Assembly: GCA_014904845.1 (NCBI GenBank)
Contig: MU119219.1
Span: forward strand, 310,001-374,000
DNA length: 64,000 bases
Direction: 5' to 3'
Source of the DNA: Acephala macrosclerotiorum
Taxonomy: Eukaryota; Ascomycota; Leotiomycetes; Helotiales; Mollisiaceae
A program made the translations under genes and the position numbers. This document shows, one piece after another, positions 22,301-34,204 of this stretch (positions within the stretch are counted from its first letter, which is position 1; the number at the start of each line of letters is the position of its first letter). The notes below the pieces were generated by a model. That model had not been told where the DNA came from. It made no database searches and saw nothing but the letters and a program-made list of their open reading frames with translations.

Positions 22301-22650
22301 CTACCAGTCCTCCCAAAGTGGAATATTACTGTATAACTTCAACTTTTCCTGGATCTTAAGGACAAGATCTCGTTGCTCACTGCCACCCTGCCCCTTTGAA
22401 GCCCTCAAACGATCCATGCTCTCAGAGTACGAGGCTGTCTCTGTATCTGAAAACTTAGAGTTCTTGTCACGTATTTGAAGGAATTCCTTCTCCAAGCTCA
22501 CAAGTTCGGCTTGCATGTAAAGCAATGACAGGATGTTTAAAGTATCGAAACGTCGGAACATTCCACTATCTGGACCTTCGTTCATTGCCTCTGAGAGGTC
22601 TAAGTACGTTCTGATCCCGTACGGCTGCCACTTTTGGCTCGATTACTTTC
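22301..22650 (-). pseudogene. N-terminal fragment of a DUF6594 protein
   Basis: The minus-strand frame contains PYGIRTYLDLSEAM, then MFRRFDTLNILSLLYMQAEL, VSLEKEFLQI and a closing DLVLKIQEKLKLY. This is the start of the DUF6594 domain (FRRF..LN..LLY.QAEL). The frame upstream is broken: no splice choice joins it to an ATG without meeting a stop. It ends at a TAG after the EKLK helix, where the family continues with a linker and C-terminal helices. Confidence 0.6.
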
Positions 22651-23220
22651 CGTATTCCCTGAGGCCCGTTAGCTACGCTAGGAGACTAGAGAATGACGAG
22701 ACATCAACATCAACGACTAAAGGGTGAGCCATGGCGAGTAGGTTTAAACACCAGTAAAATGCAAATCGAATGACAATGGCTTGCTGATGGCTTATGGAAG
22801 CATAATTTGGAAGAGCGGGGAAAAGCTCGTGACGACGGAAAGAAATCTTTGTATTCACGGCTTCGTTTCCACGGCTTCGTTTCAAACCAACCGGACTCGC
22901 TGTAGCGTCATGCATGCTGCTGTCGGGAGGAGGCACGAATAGCGCCACTCTCGGCAGCAAACTTCTGCTCAAGATGGATCGATCGCGGTTTGGTGAGAGT
23001 TTTCACCTGCATCACTAGAATAATCTCAGAGTATTTGCATGGTGCAATCGTTTATTATTCTCCCAAAAGTGGTGACTAACACGTGGCCAATCCGTTCGCT
23101 TCCGCCGATAACTCCTGCATGAAGGTCGAAAACGAATAACAAAGCAGCGTCTATGCTTTCTCTATGAATAAGACAGATCGCGAATCTCCTCTAAAAAAAA
23201 AAAAAAATAGGATTCAAAAC
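22651..23220. other. Intergenic region with an oligo-A run
   Basis: Contains a run of about 14 A near 23192-23205 and otherwise nothing notable. The minus-strand frame at 22673-22972 may hold relics of the DUF6594 gene's 5' part but has no recognisable motif. Confidence 0.3.
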
Positions 23221-24481
23221 CTACCAGCCAATCAGCAAAGGTAACTCTCCACTAGGGACTGGTTTGCCAGCATACGCTTCCATAACCGGACGCCAATAAT
23301 TGGCTGTCGATTCTTCAACCATTCTCCCTTTATAAACCCCAGCAATGTAAACGCCATCCAAGCCGCAAACCATACCTATATGGAGGAGCAAATGTGAGTA
23401 TATATCCTCATTTCATCATACACAGAATCTTTGAAAAGATGTATTGCGTCGCGTCGTCGGTCTCGCTGAAGGCCAGGCTCCGGAGGGCGTCTGAAATTTA
23501 TTTGGCTAAGTGACTATCACGATGGCTTTACCTTCATGATTTTGTTCCCGTTCTAAAGATGTTTCTAGTCTAAGAAGAAGTTGGGAGCTTCTGACTACCA
23601 ATTCTGGAAGCTTGTCAGTAGTTTTCAGATGGTGAGGTTTGCGCCTTCACTAACCTTCATATTGAAGTGTGTATCCGACCTGTGGATCCTCGTCTCCTCT
23701 TCCCTGCAATAGCGGAGGGCGCAGGTCTTGCCTCTCAACGACACGCAAACGTATCCCGATGTCTTCTTTGATAGATGACCACAGAAGTCGCTTGTTGTGC
23801 TCTTCGCTTGATGCCGAAAAAAGCTTTTGCGAACGCTCAGCAAGCCAATCTCTCCAAACTCGGACCAGACCTTCACTGATCTTGGTGCTGCTGGAGAAAT
23901 ATCCAGCCTTAGGACCGGGCCTGACTACGTTGACCACAGACTGCAGTTGACAGAACAACTCATATGATTCCAGGTCGACATCCTGACACACTAAGCCCTC
24001 CTTCTGGTTGACCATTTCGCTGAGTGTAGCCTGAAGCCAGCCGCCTGTAGGACGTGGTGTCCAGACTTTGCGATCACCTTCTGGCTGTACAGGTCTAAAA
24101 TGCGAGTACAACCCTCGAAGTTGCCCCAGACTACCACATTCTCCTTCACAGACTTCTTCTTTCAGAGGATCTGTACCAAGATATTCGCAGTTGTAGTATG
24201 GCGTCGTGAACTTGGCAGAAGGATGGTAGCATTCGAGGACCAACTGATGGTCTGCCATTGAGGCTGCTGCAAAAAGTCGCCGGTGTATGATGCTGAGGAT
24301 AACATCGTATATGCGGTGAGAGGTTGTTGTCAAAGAGAGGAGGGAGCGCGTCGGGAAGAGAGATAGGATGTTGATGAGGATCTATGATTGCATTGTCAGC
24401 CTTGAAAGATCCAATTGAGAGTATACAAGATCATACCTCGTTTGGCAGGGAGCCAATTCCCACAGTACTTTGTACAATCAT
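23221..24481 (-). CDS. F-box domain protein, five exons
   Basis: Exons 24481-24437, 24381-23655, 23603-23532, 23490-23422 and 23375-23221 join to 355 aa with every junction in phase. The F-box spans the first intron, at about residues 11-45: LPNEILINILSLFPTRSLLSL then HRIYDVI. The rest is a fungal C-terminal region with a YHPSAKFTTPYY segment and a late helix (EELVVRSSQLLLRLETSLE). It ends in VDGVY-like and ANYWRPVMEAYAG motifs after two small exons. F-box proteins bring substrates to SCF ubiquitin ligases, and the substrate here is unknown. A TATAAA lies about 85 bp before the start. The intron 4 branch site is weak, but the reading frame continuity across four introns is strong support. Confidence 0.85.
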
Positions 24482-24563
24482 GGTGTTGATGGATAGGATT
24501 AAGAGGAAGAACAAAGACAAGAATGCTTAGGGCTCAGAAGACTGCCACTGAGCAAGTACGTCC

Positions 24564-24569
24564 TTTATA
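24564..24569 (-). promoter_or_regulatory. TATA box of the F-box gene
   Basis: TATAAA on the minus strand about 85 bp upstream of the start codon at 24481. Confidence 0.4.
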
Positions 24570-25908
24570 CAACGTGCCGAGGATACTGGATGACTGGGTC
24601 CTGAATCGGTCCTTGCTCCGGGCCATGCGAGGATAACATGAGATTTTGAGGTCCGATCCACATCCACGTCTGACTCAGTATGCATACCCTTTCCTTCCCG
24701 CAGAGCACGGCGAATTGTCGGTGAGGCTCTTATCACTCCAAGTGGCCTTGAGATGACCCCGGCGCGTCCATTGATGGTGCACTTGTTCCCATTCGTAGTT
24801 CGTCGTTGAAGTGACGCGAGGACCAGGCGATTCAGGTTGAGAAGAGTGTCGAGGAAGTCTAGAGCAGAAAGATGAAGCTAGTGTACCTGAATACTAATCT
24901 GATTACAGCGCTTGCACACAGATAGTAAAGGTAGTCGCATCAATAGACTTTTGACTTGAAGTTGCTGGGATTTCCCTTCTCGAGTAATGGGATGGTTCAA
25001 AATGACGGCGCGGCTTCGTGATCCTGCATTAAGATAAGAATCCCTGCCCTTGCCGACGTCGGCAGTTGAGTCACGTGCAAACATGGTTGGATGGTTGCAT
25101 CTGCTGATTATGAGGTACTTTCAAGGACGAGGAAGATAAAAAAGATTCTACTGTGAAGCAGAAAATTTCAAGTCCCAGTTATTGTGGTGTGAGGAAGTGA
25201 CTGCCGAGCCCCTTTATTGTGCGAGCTCCTTCCGTTTTGTTTTCGTTCCGGCCGGTCCCGAGACAGCAAGGTCGTCAACCTCACCTTCATTCCTGCGATC
25301 TCAACTTCTTTGTTCATCTTTGATCGCGACACAGTATCTTTTGCGAGTTCTGGATTCCTTTGCGCCCGCGAACCCGTCACCTTGACGTATCAGGTGTTTC
25401 TACAATATCCGCCTTAAGATTAAGTCATTTTTTTATGTTTCTCATTTCAGCCAAAGAGTACAACATTCCAAGCTCGCAAGCCAAAATCCCTCTCGAAGCA
25501 AATCAGCTGAAGGACTGTCCTAGGTTGACCGAAGCCAGTGTTGGCAGGCTTAAATGTGAGATGCAGGTGCACCAGTTGGTGCACGTGGTTTCGAGACTCT
25601 GCCGCCGTTTCACTCTCAGCTTGGAGCTGCTTTGCCCTGGATCTGAATAGTTGGTCTTGGTTACATGCAAACCTGCGTTCCTAAAAGATTCAGATCCGAC
25701 AAAAGCGACTGCGGGTCCAGACTCGGAATGTTATCAGAATTCGCATGCGTGCAAAGTTGAGGCATTCTGCGCATTTTTCGCATTCCTCAACGTCAAGATA
25801 CCCACAAAGACCGTGCACCTGTGCAAATGAGAACTGGGACGCATTACCAACGCCTTCGAATACGGATCTCGATTCCGCAGCAAAGAAGCTCCTATTGTTG
25901 TTTAGCCT
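24570..25908. other. Intergenic region
   Basis: Only short frames without domains on both strands. No gene, repeat or RNA gene identified. Confidence 0.35.
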
Positions 25909-26577
25909 TTGGGAAAAGAGGCGAGATTTGGTTTGCATATCACAGGTATTGAAGGTCTTTGTGCTGAAAGTGCACAGTGGATGCGCCTCTTCTTTAATCT
26001 CCTAGACGTTTCTTTTAGGGTTATTGTCGGAGAAGATGTCAAATCCTGGAGTCTCATCAACGATTCGAACATCTGGGTAAGAGGTATTGGTACCGTACGC
26101 TACTCCATGTGCACTTTGGATCAACTCGTGAACTTGGAGCTCGGAAGAGAAGATTCAGACAGCGAAAGTTCAAGGACAGTGGTAGGACTGTTGGACTTGT
26201 TCCATCGCTCCCTGGAATTCCGTTGCTTCTCGATGGACGATAGGAACGGAGTCGCCTCAGTGCTGGAAAAGGAGGAGCACAAGTGTTCAAAACTTGTGAG
26301 CACTGAGAGGAACTTCCCCCTAAACCAAGACACTAAGCGGAAAGCGGCATTCTTCTCAGAGGAGCATTTACTGCAAGCTCATCGGGATGAAATTATCCAG
26401 CTCGTACTTCCATTGATTGTGTGCGGCTTAGCTTCTCTAAGTGGGGAATTTCGATATTTCACATCTGGGATGTTTATGAAGCTGAAAAATCGGTTTACTG
26501 GGAAGCAACGCAGAGCTTGCGCTGTGTATTGGAATATGATTCAGACCAAACTCGTCTATTCTGTTGCCAAGCTATGA
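25909..26577 (+). CDS. Orphan open frame of 222 codons
   Basis: A single frame from ATG to stop with an even amino-acid mix, one hydrophobic patch near residue 165 (IIQLVLPLIVCGLASL) and a basic C terminus. No domain is recognised and no splice extension is obvious. The antisense strand is open only in short pieces. It is isolated in 3.3 kb otherwise lacking genes. It may be a young or lineage-specific gene, a relic, or chance. Confidence 0.3.
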   Translation: MGKEARFGLHITGIEGLCAESAQWMRLFFNLLDVSFRVIVGEDVKSWSLINDSNIWVRGIGTVRYSMCTLDQLVNLELGREDSDSESSRTVVGLLDLFHRSLEFRCFSMDDRNGVASVLEKEEHKCSKLVSTERNFPLNQDTKRKAAFFSEEHLLQAHRDEIIQLVLPLIVCGLASLSGEFRYFTSGMFMKLKNRFTGKQRRACAVYWNMIQTKLVYSVAKL

Positions 26578-27821
26578 GATGTTTTCCTAGGATGAGGTAT
26601 CACCTCACGGATGAAGGATTGGCAATGCACTACCAAATCTTCCATAGCAGTATGGTCCGAGCGTGGGCAACAAACCCCGAGGCAGCTGGTGAGCGAAGAA
26701 TTTGGAGACAGCCAGTAGACATTTACCGCACCAGCCGCCAGTACCGGGAGTAGAATGGAAGAAGATGTAGGAGTTCGTGACGCCGTCACCGTGGAGAGAC
26801 CTGGGCATGTTACGACTGAAGGCTAGAAGATGGACGAAGCGGTCAATACGAGGAAATCCAAGGCGTAGATAAAATATCAGTGGCAGAATTGAGACCCACT
26901 TGACGTGGAATGAGGCAGATCGGATCGAAAGAGGTCGGCTCGGACAGCAACCAGTTCCGGTTCGGACATAATGCCACCCATCCGAACCCCGAGACTGCTT
27001 GCAACTGAAACACCACCTCATGAATTCGACTCTTAGAAAGTATCTTTATTTCCACCTTTCCAAGTTCTGCCCTATCAATAATTCGTCTTTGGACTGCCTT
27101 GAATGTTGCCTATTAGCCACCCTACAATCAATCTTTCGAGATGGAGCAACCGCGAATGAGCGTAATTCTACCACACCGTCATCTTACGAGCTTCTAGTGC
27201 ACTTGCTGCCTACATACATGCAGTGATCCTCACTCGAAACAAGACTTCCTGCAGTGAACCAGATTGCAGAGTTGGTACCGAAATACTGGCTCGCATTGAA
27301 TGTTTTGCAGTAAGATCAGCGCTTGCTGATTGCACCTGCCATTTGCAGAATGGCACGAGTTGGAAACATTTTCCCCTTACTGGAGAAAGAGAATTTCATA
27401 TCACCAGCAATTACTTTTGAGACGAATACAAGAATGATCGACTACATATACTTAGTTTAAGTAGAAGCTTCATCCTTGGCGGGGTAACCTTAAGCGGGGT
27501 AAGTCACCTCATGATTCCGGCGACTACCTAACTATAGCACTACAACTTCGTTTGACGATATTGACCTCGATATTGGGTACAGTAAAGAATACTGCAGTCT
27601 TGAGACATTGCAAAACTCCTTCTTGAACGACTTCAATTCCGTTTGTGAATCACCCAATTTCTGCAAGTGAATTACGTCATTGCCTCGCATTGTCAAACGA
27701 TCCTTCCTCTTCAAAAGCTCCTTCCTTCTCCAACTATCTTCAAATCACACTCCACCACAACTTCCCCTTCTTTACAACTCACTTCGGAAGCTTAACAAAA
27801 AACTCCCAAAACACAATCAAG
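26578..27821. other. Intergenic region and promoter of the SRPBCC gene
   Basis: Short frames only (for example 26605-27021 minus), none with recognisable content. Confidence 0.35.
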
Positions 27822-28449
27822 ATGGCCTCCCGCATCCCCACCTCAACGTCCGTCACGGAGTCAGCTGTCATCGAAGCCAGGTTCTCCGCTGTCTGGCACC
27901 TGATCAAGCTCGAGAACTTCTCTCACTTCTGGTCTGCCTTGAAGGATAGCGAGTTCGTCAAGGGTGCCTCTCCAGATACCGATATCATCAAGTGGACTTT
28001 TCAGGATGGAACTGTTTTGGAGGTCAAGCAAGAGGAGCATTCAGTTTGTTCCCCTCATTTTCTATCTTTACATGCACACTACACTTACTCTGTTCATTCT
28101 CTTTGCTCGTTTCATTGATTAGAATTGGTGTGATTCTTGCTAACTCACTTGGCGAATCCAGGCTATCGATCACTTCATCACCTACTCAGTCATCTCGGCC
28201 AAGCCTGAGTTGAGCTACTCTAGTGTTCTCAGCACCGTTCGACTCTTCCCTATTACCTCTGGCAAGCACGAAGGCCATACCTTCATCCAATGGACTGGTA
28301 GCTTCTCCAGTGATGCTGATGCCGGTATGTTCTTTGAAATACGTCTCCACCAAGTACATTTCTAACTATGAAAAGGTGTCATCGAGGATGCTAAGTATAA
28401 GCGCCGTGAGGCTCTTGCCGACCTCGCAAAGGCTGCTGCCAAGTTGTGA
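27822..28449 (+). CDS. SRPBCC (START/Bet v 1-like) lipid- or ligand-binding protein
   Basis: Exons 27822-28043, 28162-28324 and 28376-28449 give 152 aa. The start (ESAVIEARFSAVWHLIKLENFSHFW), the strands around IKWTFQDGTVLEVKQEEH and ITYSVISAKP, and the FIQWTGSFSSDADAG segment fit the SRPBCC fold. In that fold a curved sheet and a long C-terminal helix enclose a hydrophobic cavity. The final helix here is DAKYKRREALADLAKAAAKL. Members bind lipids or small ligands, and some act as cyclases, but no catalytic residues can be named here. The protein has no signal peptide, so it is likely cytosolic. Intron 2 has an ideal CTAAC branch site. The first intron (118 nt) starts GTTTGT. Confidence 0.88.
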
Positions 28450-29164
28450 ATGATGAAGTTTTGATGTTGGGATGCAGAATGAAAATTGATGATGACGGAT
28501 AATGGAATCATGATTATGGCACTTGCATGGGTTTGTTCAATGATCATGATGGAGACATGAATTCGAGAGACAACTCAAAGTTTTGGAAGTCGCAGAAATG
28601 AAATCAGTCTGACTTTTTTCAATCAATTCCTGTTTGCCAGTTATCGTTCCGTTGGCCCAAATTTCCGGACAGTGGTCAGACGATGTGAATTTTGGGAAAC
28701 ATTACTTCCTGTATTTACGACCCTGGATCTGTTTTGTTTTATAATATCCTGCCCATCTAGGATACTGCAGCCTCTTCCGCAAATCTCAAGTCAGGGTCGA
28801 CAATAAAATGGGATGGGTCACATGACGTGCCCAATCCCCTCACATACACGTCTAGTGACCCGCCTTTATCTTGCAAAATCGTTGGAGTTGGTGCTTCAAA
28901 GCGATTCAGAATGTTCCTAATAACTCAAATAGTAGATCGCCCACCCAAATTTCTGAACTCAAGGCCATGCCGCCGTTTCACGTGTCCCTGCCAGGCGATA
29001 ATGTCCCGCCGGATTTTGACGTCGATGACAACCACCTTCCACATACAGCTTGATCAACTCCTTAACTCGAAAGTGAATATATATCCCCTCTTTCCTTCTC
29101 GATACCCCTCCTATCCCCACATCTAAATCAAATATAAATATTGTCAACTAAAGCAAACTCGAAA
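28450..29164. other. Intergenic region with promoter elements
   Basis: No gene seen. A TATATA run near 29077-29084 lies about 85 bp before the next start codon. Confidence 0.35.
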
Positions 29165-29956
29165 ATGACATCCACAAGAACAGTACCAATGCAAGTCCTT
29201 TGCCTGGGCATGTGTCGCACAGGAACTCAATGTACAATCAAGCATCGTTTCCAAAACTACAAACTCCAGAAACTGAATTCCCACAGCACTAGCCGACGCC
29301 CTCGCCCTCCTTGGCATAACACCCATCTACCACATGCGAGAAGTCAAAAAGAACGGCCACGAACAATACTGGCTCCCGCTCCTCGAAGCTCACTTCTCCA
29401 GTCCCCCTCTTCCAATCCCTCGTGAGAAATTTGACGAATTCCTCAAGAATTTCGCTGTTCGTCCGTTGCCCCTTTCACAGTTCAACACATACTGATAGAG
29501 CCAAACTTTCAGGGCGTGACAGACATCCCCGCCTCAGTCTTCGCAGCTGAATTAATGGATGCATACCCCTCCGCCAAAATAATCCTAACAACCCGTTCCC
29601 CAGAAACCTGGATCACGAGCATGAAATTCACAATCTGGCACGTGAAGAATTCTCCTTTCAGCCAGAAACTTGGTGAATATCTTTGGGGACCAGAAGAGAC
29701 GCGAGAGGAGGAAGGGATAGAGAGATTTGAGAGACATAATGAGATGGTTAGACAAGCTGCTATGGAGAGAGGGAGAGAGATTTTGGAGTTTGAGGTTAAG
29801 GAGGGGTGGGGACCGCTGTGTAAGTTTCTTGGGTTGGAGAGACCGGAAGGGGTGGGGGAGGGGTTTCCGAGGAGTGATGATTGGGCGGAGTATAAATGGA
29901 AAGTGTTAGAGGAAGAGAAGGCGGAGAAAGGCAAGACAGATTGGGTCGGGAAGTGA
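29165..29956 (+). CDS. P-loop sulfotransferase-like protein
   Basis: Exons 29165-29231, 29287-29456 and 29513-29956 encode 226 aa. The PAPS-binding loop appears as GMCRTGTQS (usual family form GLPRTGTSS), followed by the family's ITPIYHMREV block and FAGVTDIPA. Then comes the 3'-phosphate region AYPSAKIILTTRSPETW with the conserved R, W and S. This is the fungal branch of the sulfotransferase superfamily, often mislabelled as NAD-dependent epimerase. Real donors and acceptors are unknown. It is shorter than many relatives and lacks the C-terminal membrane helix some have. Gln replaces the usual Ser in the loop, so activity is uncertain. It converges with the MEMO1 homologue, with only 170 bp between them. 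Confidence 0.85.
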
Positions 29957-30126
29957 TAGGAATTGGGGAGGCGAAAAGAGGGAGAACGTAACAGCTCGCA
30001 AAGCAGAATCTGAAAGAATATGAGGATTGGTGAGGTAAAACATTGAGCATCGATATCTCGGCAGCACCATCTAGTGTCCTTCATAAACAATCCTAACGCC
30101 ATCCATGTCATATCCCGTAGACTTCC

Positions 30127-31160
30127 CTATATGACAGCATATGCACTAGCATAGCTGACTGAAGAATCTCTGATATCTTCTACCTCACTGCTCCTAGCAT
30201 ACTTAACGAACTTGAACTTCCCATTCGCGTTACCAGAAGCCTTGCCCTCACTCTCCAAGACCTCAATAGCAGCCATGACGACTCCGATGGGATGTCTGCC
30301 ACAAATTGTATTTTCGGTCTCGCTCAGATTTTGAAGGAAGGCTTCGTGTTTGCCGGTCTCGATAGCATCCATGGCTTGCTTGTCGAGTTCGTTGATACTA
30401 TCGTAGATAGGTGGGTTATCGGGCTTGGGATCTCTTCGATCTAGCGATTTTCCTTTGCTGGACCTTTCTTGAATCGCAGCTTGTGGGAGGTAGTATGTGT
30501 ATGAGAATCGTGTACCCCAGTGGCAGAAGTCGGAGGATACGACGAAGACGGATGTAGGGTCCGCCAGGTACGGGGCGATGATCTTGCCAAATTCCTGTTC
30601 CTTCCTAGGGTTTGTATTGCCAACTAAAATCGGGACGAGCGTAGGGTATTTGGAAGGATCGTCGAAGGCCTTCGAGATCATTGTATAGATATAAGGCAGA
30701 TGCATCTCCAGACTGTGCTCCGTCTCATCATTTCCTGTGCTCATGGTATCGAACTTTCCAGTCTTCTGCAACTCTGCAACTGCCTCCTCATCGATGACAA
30801 GGTCTCCAAGTGGAGTGGCATAGTTCGCATGTTTCGACAACGCGCAGCCGGAGAGGTAATAGGCGTGAGATGGGCCGAGGAGGAAGACTCGCTTGCATTT
30901 CGAGAGGTCGAGGGTCTTGTAAGCCCAAGCAGCAGTCTCGCCGGAATATGAGTAGCCTGCATGTCTTGAGACCATCAGCAGAAGCCATGGCCGAGAGTTG
31001 AGAAGCTCACTCACGGCGCAATGATCACTCTTGCGCCTGGGACGGGTAGCACGGTTCCTTCAATGTTGACAGTCTCCAGCCACTCCTCGAGTTCAGACTG
31101 GAGTTTCTTTCTGTTCGAGCTATACCATGAGCCAGCATGGCTAGCATATCTTGTTGTCAT
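30127..31160 (-). CDS. MHO1: MEMO1-family protein (yeast Mho1 homologue)
   Basis: Exon 1 (31160-31015) and exon 2 (30964-30127) encode 327 aa. The start REASHAGSW-type motif appears as RYASHAGSWY. The conserved metal-site-like residues are present: H50 in IIAPHAGYSYSG (rebuilt by the splice), H82 in LLGPSH, and the Cys of TICGRHPIG. The fold is related to extradiol dioxygenases. MEMO proteins bind copper or iron and act in redox control and signalling in animals, and the yeast protein affects invasive growth. The length matches the family. The acceptor is CAAG, and the CAG eight bases downstream would break the conserved PHAG motif, which decides the junction. Confidence 0.93.
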
Positions 31161-31940
31161 TTTGCTGGTGGAGGTAAAAGATTATGGAGGTGCTTTGAAG
31201 AAAGGAAGTGGGATGAACGCGGGGTTGAGAAGCTCAGCTATTTAGACGAACTGTCACACGGGGATGACGAGGCTGTGACTGGTCCGTGCGCGAGGCTGAG
31301 CGCAAAACACAACGACGCGACCTTCTCCCATAAAGATCCGTCCGAGAGATCTCGAAGACAACCTGGAATACGTATTGATGTCTCGACCAGCGATAGGAAG
31401 TTCCTCGATCTCCTTTATCCTGATAAGATCGGGCTCATGTCTCTCCATCCCACGTGCGCAATCCCGACCGTCTCGAACAATTTGCCCGACGCGACAACAT
31501 TACATTCGAAGTAACCCACTTGACAGTGGTTCTAGACTTCAAGTTGGATGTGATCTTTGTTCAAGATTTCGGCGATGTCTGCTTGATGAGAACTGTCGTA
31601 GGAACTGAAGCACACAAGGACAGCGATGTCGACTACTTCCAGGTCGAAGAATGCAATTCGCGGTGACGAGATCTAGGTGGCTTTGGAATGCGGCTTCCGA
31701 GTCGAGGGACTGATCAGGTTGGCTATTCAAGCCATGGCGCTGCTAGTGCAGTCGGTTCCAATGTCCCAGAGGCATTGGGAAAAACATCCAAGATATTGGC
31801 GACCCAAGCCGTCTTGTCGAGATCCTCCCTTGTATCAAGAATTGCCTCTCTTGCTGCTCATGTTGACGCGTTGTTCATATACTGGTCTTATTAGGCAGTC
31901 CACTCCTTTACATGTTGTATTTCTCTTATACTAATTGAAA
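31161..31940. other. Divergent promoter region between MEMO1 homologue and chitinase
   Basis: Several overlapping short frames but no coherent gene. It probably serves both flanking genes. Confidence 0.4.
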
Positions 31941-33908
31941 ATGTGGCTTCGCTCGTCTCTGTACACTGTCGCTTCTGTATCCCTATTCATTTGTAATTCT
32001 CAAGCCTCTTCACATGCCCACGCTCATGCCCATACTCACCTCTATGCTCGCGTCCACACACATGCACGTTCTCATGCATCTATTCCCTCGACATACGACC
32101 CAACATCGAAGTCCAATGTCGCTCTCTACTGGGTACGTGATTGCTTCACCGAAACCACACCTCAATGCTGATCTTTCGATAGGGCCAAGGATCGGGACAA
32201 CAAGGTCTTGCGCATTTCTGCAGCCAAACAACTGTGGACATTATCCCACTAGCATTTATCAACGTTTTTCCTGCTCAAGGAAATGGATTCCCCGGTGACA
32301 AATTTGGCAACCAGTGCTGGGGAATGTCGTACGTTTTCAAAGGCCCGGGCGGCAATCCGTCCTTAGATCAACTACAATCAGAGTGTCCGCAACTAGTTGC
32401 AGATGTCCCAGTATGCCAATCAACCTACGGAAAGAAGATCATTCTATCGCTGGGAGGCGCTACGGCTACATACCAACTCACTGGTGCTGCACAAGGAGTA
32501 GCCTTTGCAGATTTCTTGTGGGGTGCATTTGGCCCTCAGAATGCTACTTGGGTAGCTAAAGGTCTTCCGCGGCCCTTTGATAGTCCTGGTTTGGCTGTTG
32601 AGATTGATGGATTTGACTTCGACATAGAATACGCACCAACGGGTAAGTTCCTTCCCCACCCATTTCTATGACCTCATCTCTAGTGCTGACATGAACATAG
32701 ACGGTTCGGCAGGCTATATTGCCATGATCCAGAGGCTACGTGTGCTGTTCCAAAGTGCAAGCAAGCCATATCTCATTACTGGAGCTCCACAATGCGTGGT
32801 ACCTGATGCAAACATGGGGGTAATAATTCAACAAGCCCAATTTGATGTCCTCTGGGTACAATACTACAATACTCCTCAATGCTCGGCACGCAATTGGGCA
32901 AATGCAAATCCGAATTACGCAACCACTGGGGTCGAGCTTTCAAGCGGCTTCAGTTACAACACCTGGTCCAATTTCCTGGTCGGAACAGCAAGCGCCAACG
33001 CGAAATTATGGATTGGCGTTCCAGGAGGACCTGCTCCAGATACCAACTATCTCGGTCCAGCTGAGATAGCAAATCTAGTAAATGCATATTTCTGCAAGCC
33101 AAATTTCGGAGGTATCATGATTTGGGAAGCAACATTAGCTGATGCGAATCCATCTGGACCTTATTATTCTACTGTCAAGAACATCTTGACAGGCTTTGTG
33201 TCGAAACAGATTTGCGGCGCTGTCTCATCGACCAGAACAAGCACCGCCATCTCGACCCTCGTCGCATCTGCCAAAACTGTATCAAGCAGCCCAGTCAAAT
33301 TGTCCTCTAGCAGTGTCAAAACAAATACCATCACCCCAGTCCTCTCAACGATAAAGACAAGTTCCGCAACTTCGACAACCAAACGTTCATCTGCAAGCTC
33401 AGTCAGAATTTCGTCTAGTACTCTTAAGTCGAGCACTATTATCCCAACCCTTCTTACAACAACGAAATCCATGCCAGCAAGCTCCGTCAAACCTTCAAGC
33501 ACCACAAAAACAACCCTCACCCTATCTGCCCCCTCCACCATCATCATCCCCCTCGGAGCATGCGGAGCCCCATACGGAAATTCCTGCCAAGCGGGCTACT
33601 GCTGTTCCTCGTCCGGCTACTGCGGTAACACGTCACCATACTGCGGAGCAGGATGTCAAAAATATTTTGGTATCTGCTCTATTGTATTAAGTCCCTCTCC
33701 CACACCCATACCATCTCCACCACCTTCGAAAACGGTTGTCCCTGTTAAAAGCCCTTCGCCGACTCTCGTCGTGCCTGCTGGGGCTTGTGGAGCACCTTAC
33801 GGTGTGTCTTGTGGGACTGGGTATTGTTGTTCGTTGTATGGGTATTGCGGGAACACAGCAGCGTTCTGTGGGACTGGGTGTCAGATTGCATTCGGGGCGT
33901 GTAACTAG
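31941..33908 (+). CDS. Class III GH18 chitinase with two CBM18 domains
   Basis: Exons 31941-32132, 32183-32642 and 32701-33908 give 619 aa. A signal peptide (1-22) is followed by an unusual His-rich stretch (about 25-45, HA and HTH repeats). The GH18 barrel begins at NVALYWGQ (about 59). It contains the substrate motif LSLGG and the catalytic DGFDFDIE (206-213, E213 the proton donor), and closes with GGIMIWEA. A Ser/Thr-rich linker (about 375-500, likely O-mannosylated) leads to two CBM18 chitin-binding modules at 503-544 and 578-619. Each has the eight-cysteine hevein pattern, and they are joined by a Pro/Ser linker. The protein is secreted and acts on chitin in its own or other fungal walls. 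No GPI tail is seen. The two CBM18 copies are near identical in layout, implying a recent internal duplication. Confidence 0.95.
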
Positions 33909-34204
33909 AGGGAGCTTATGTGGTGACTGAGAGGACAGGAGTGGTCCATGTTCGATGATTGATGGTCAAGGATATTCATTTCTAGACTATTTATTCACTC
34001 TGTTCCAGTATTTCATTCCTGTTCATTGTTCATTACTCTATTAGTGTCCCTCTGCTGGCACAAGCAGTCTTCTGTTCCTGTCCTTCGTGACTCATCATTT
34101 TCCTATCTATCATCACCTTCATGTCAATTCCCACAATAGAAAATCAAACGCGAAATTAATTTATCAAAACCGCTAGGTCGATCACAATCTGAGCCTACGT
34201 CTCG
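33909..34204. other. 3' flank of the chitinase gene
   Basis: A T/C-rich stretch without open frames; likely untranslated region and terminator area. Confidence 0.3.

Noticed and set aside
26605..27021. Minus-strand frame of 138 codons
   Set aside because: Cys/Trp/Phe-rich, with no domain or promoter-like context; likely chance.
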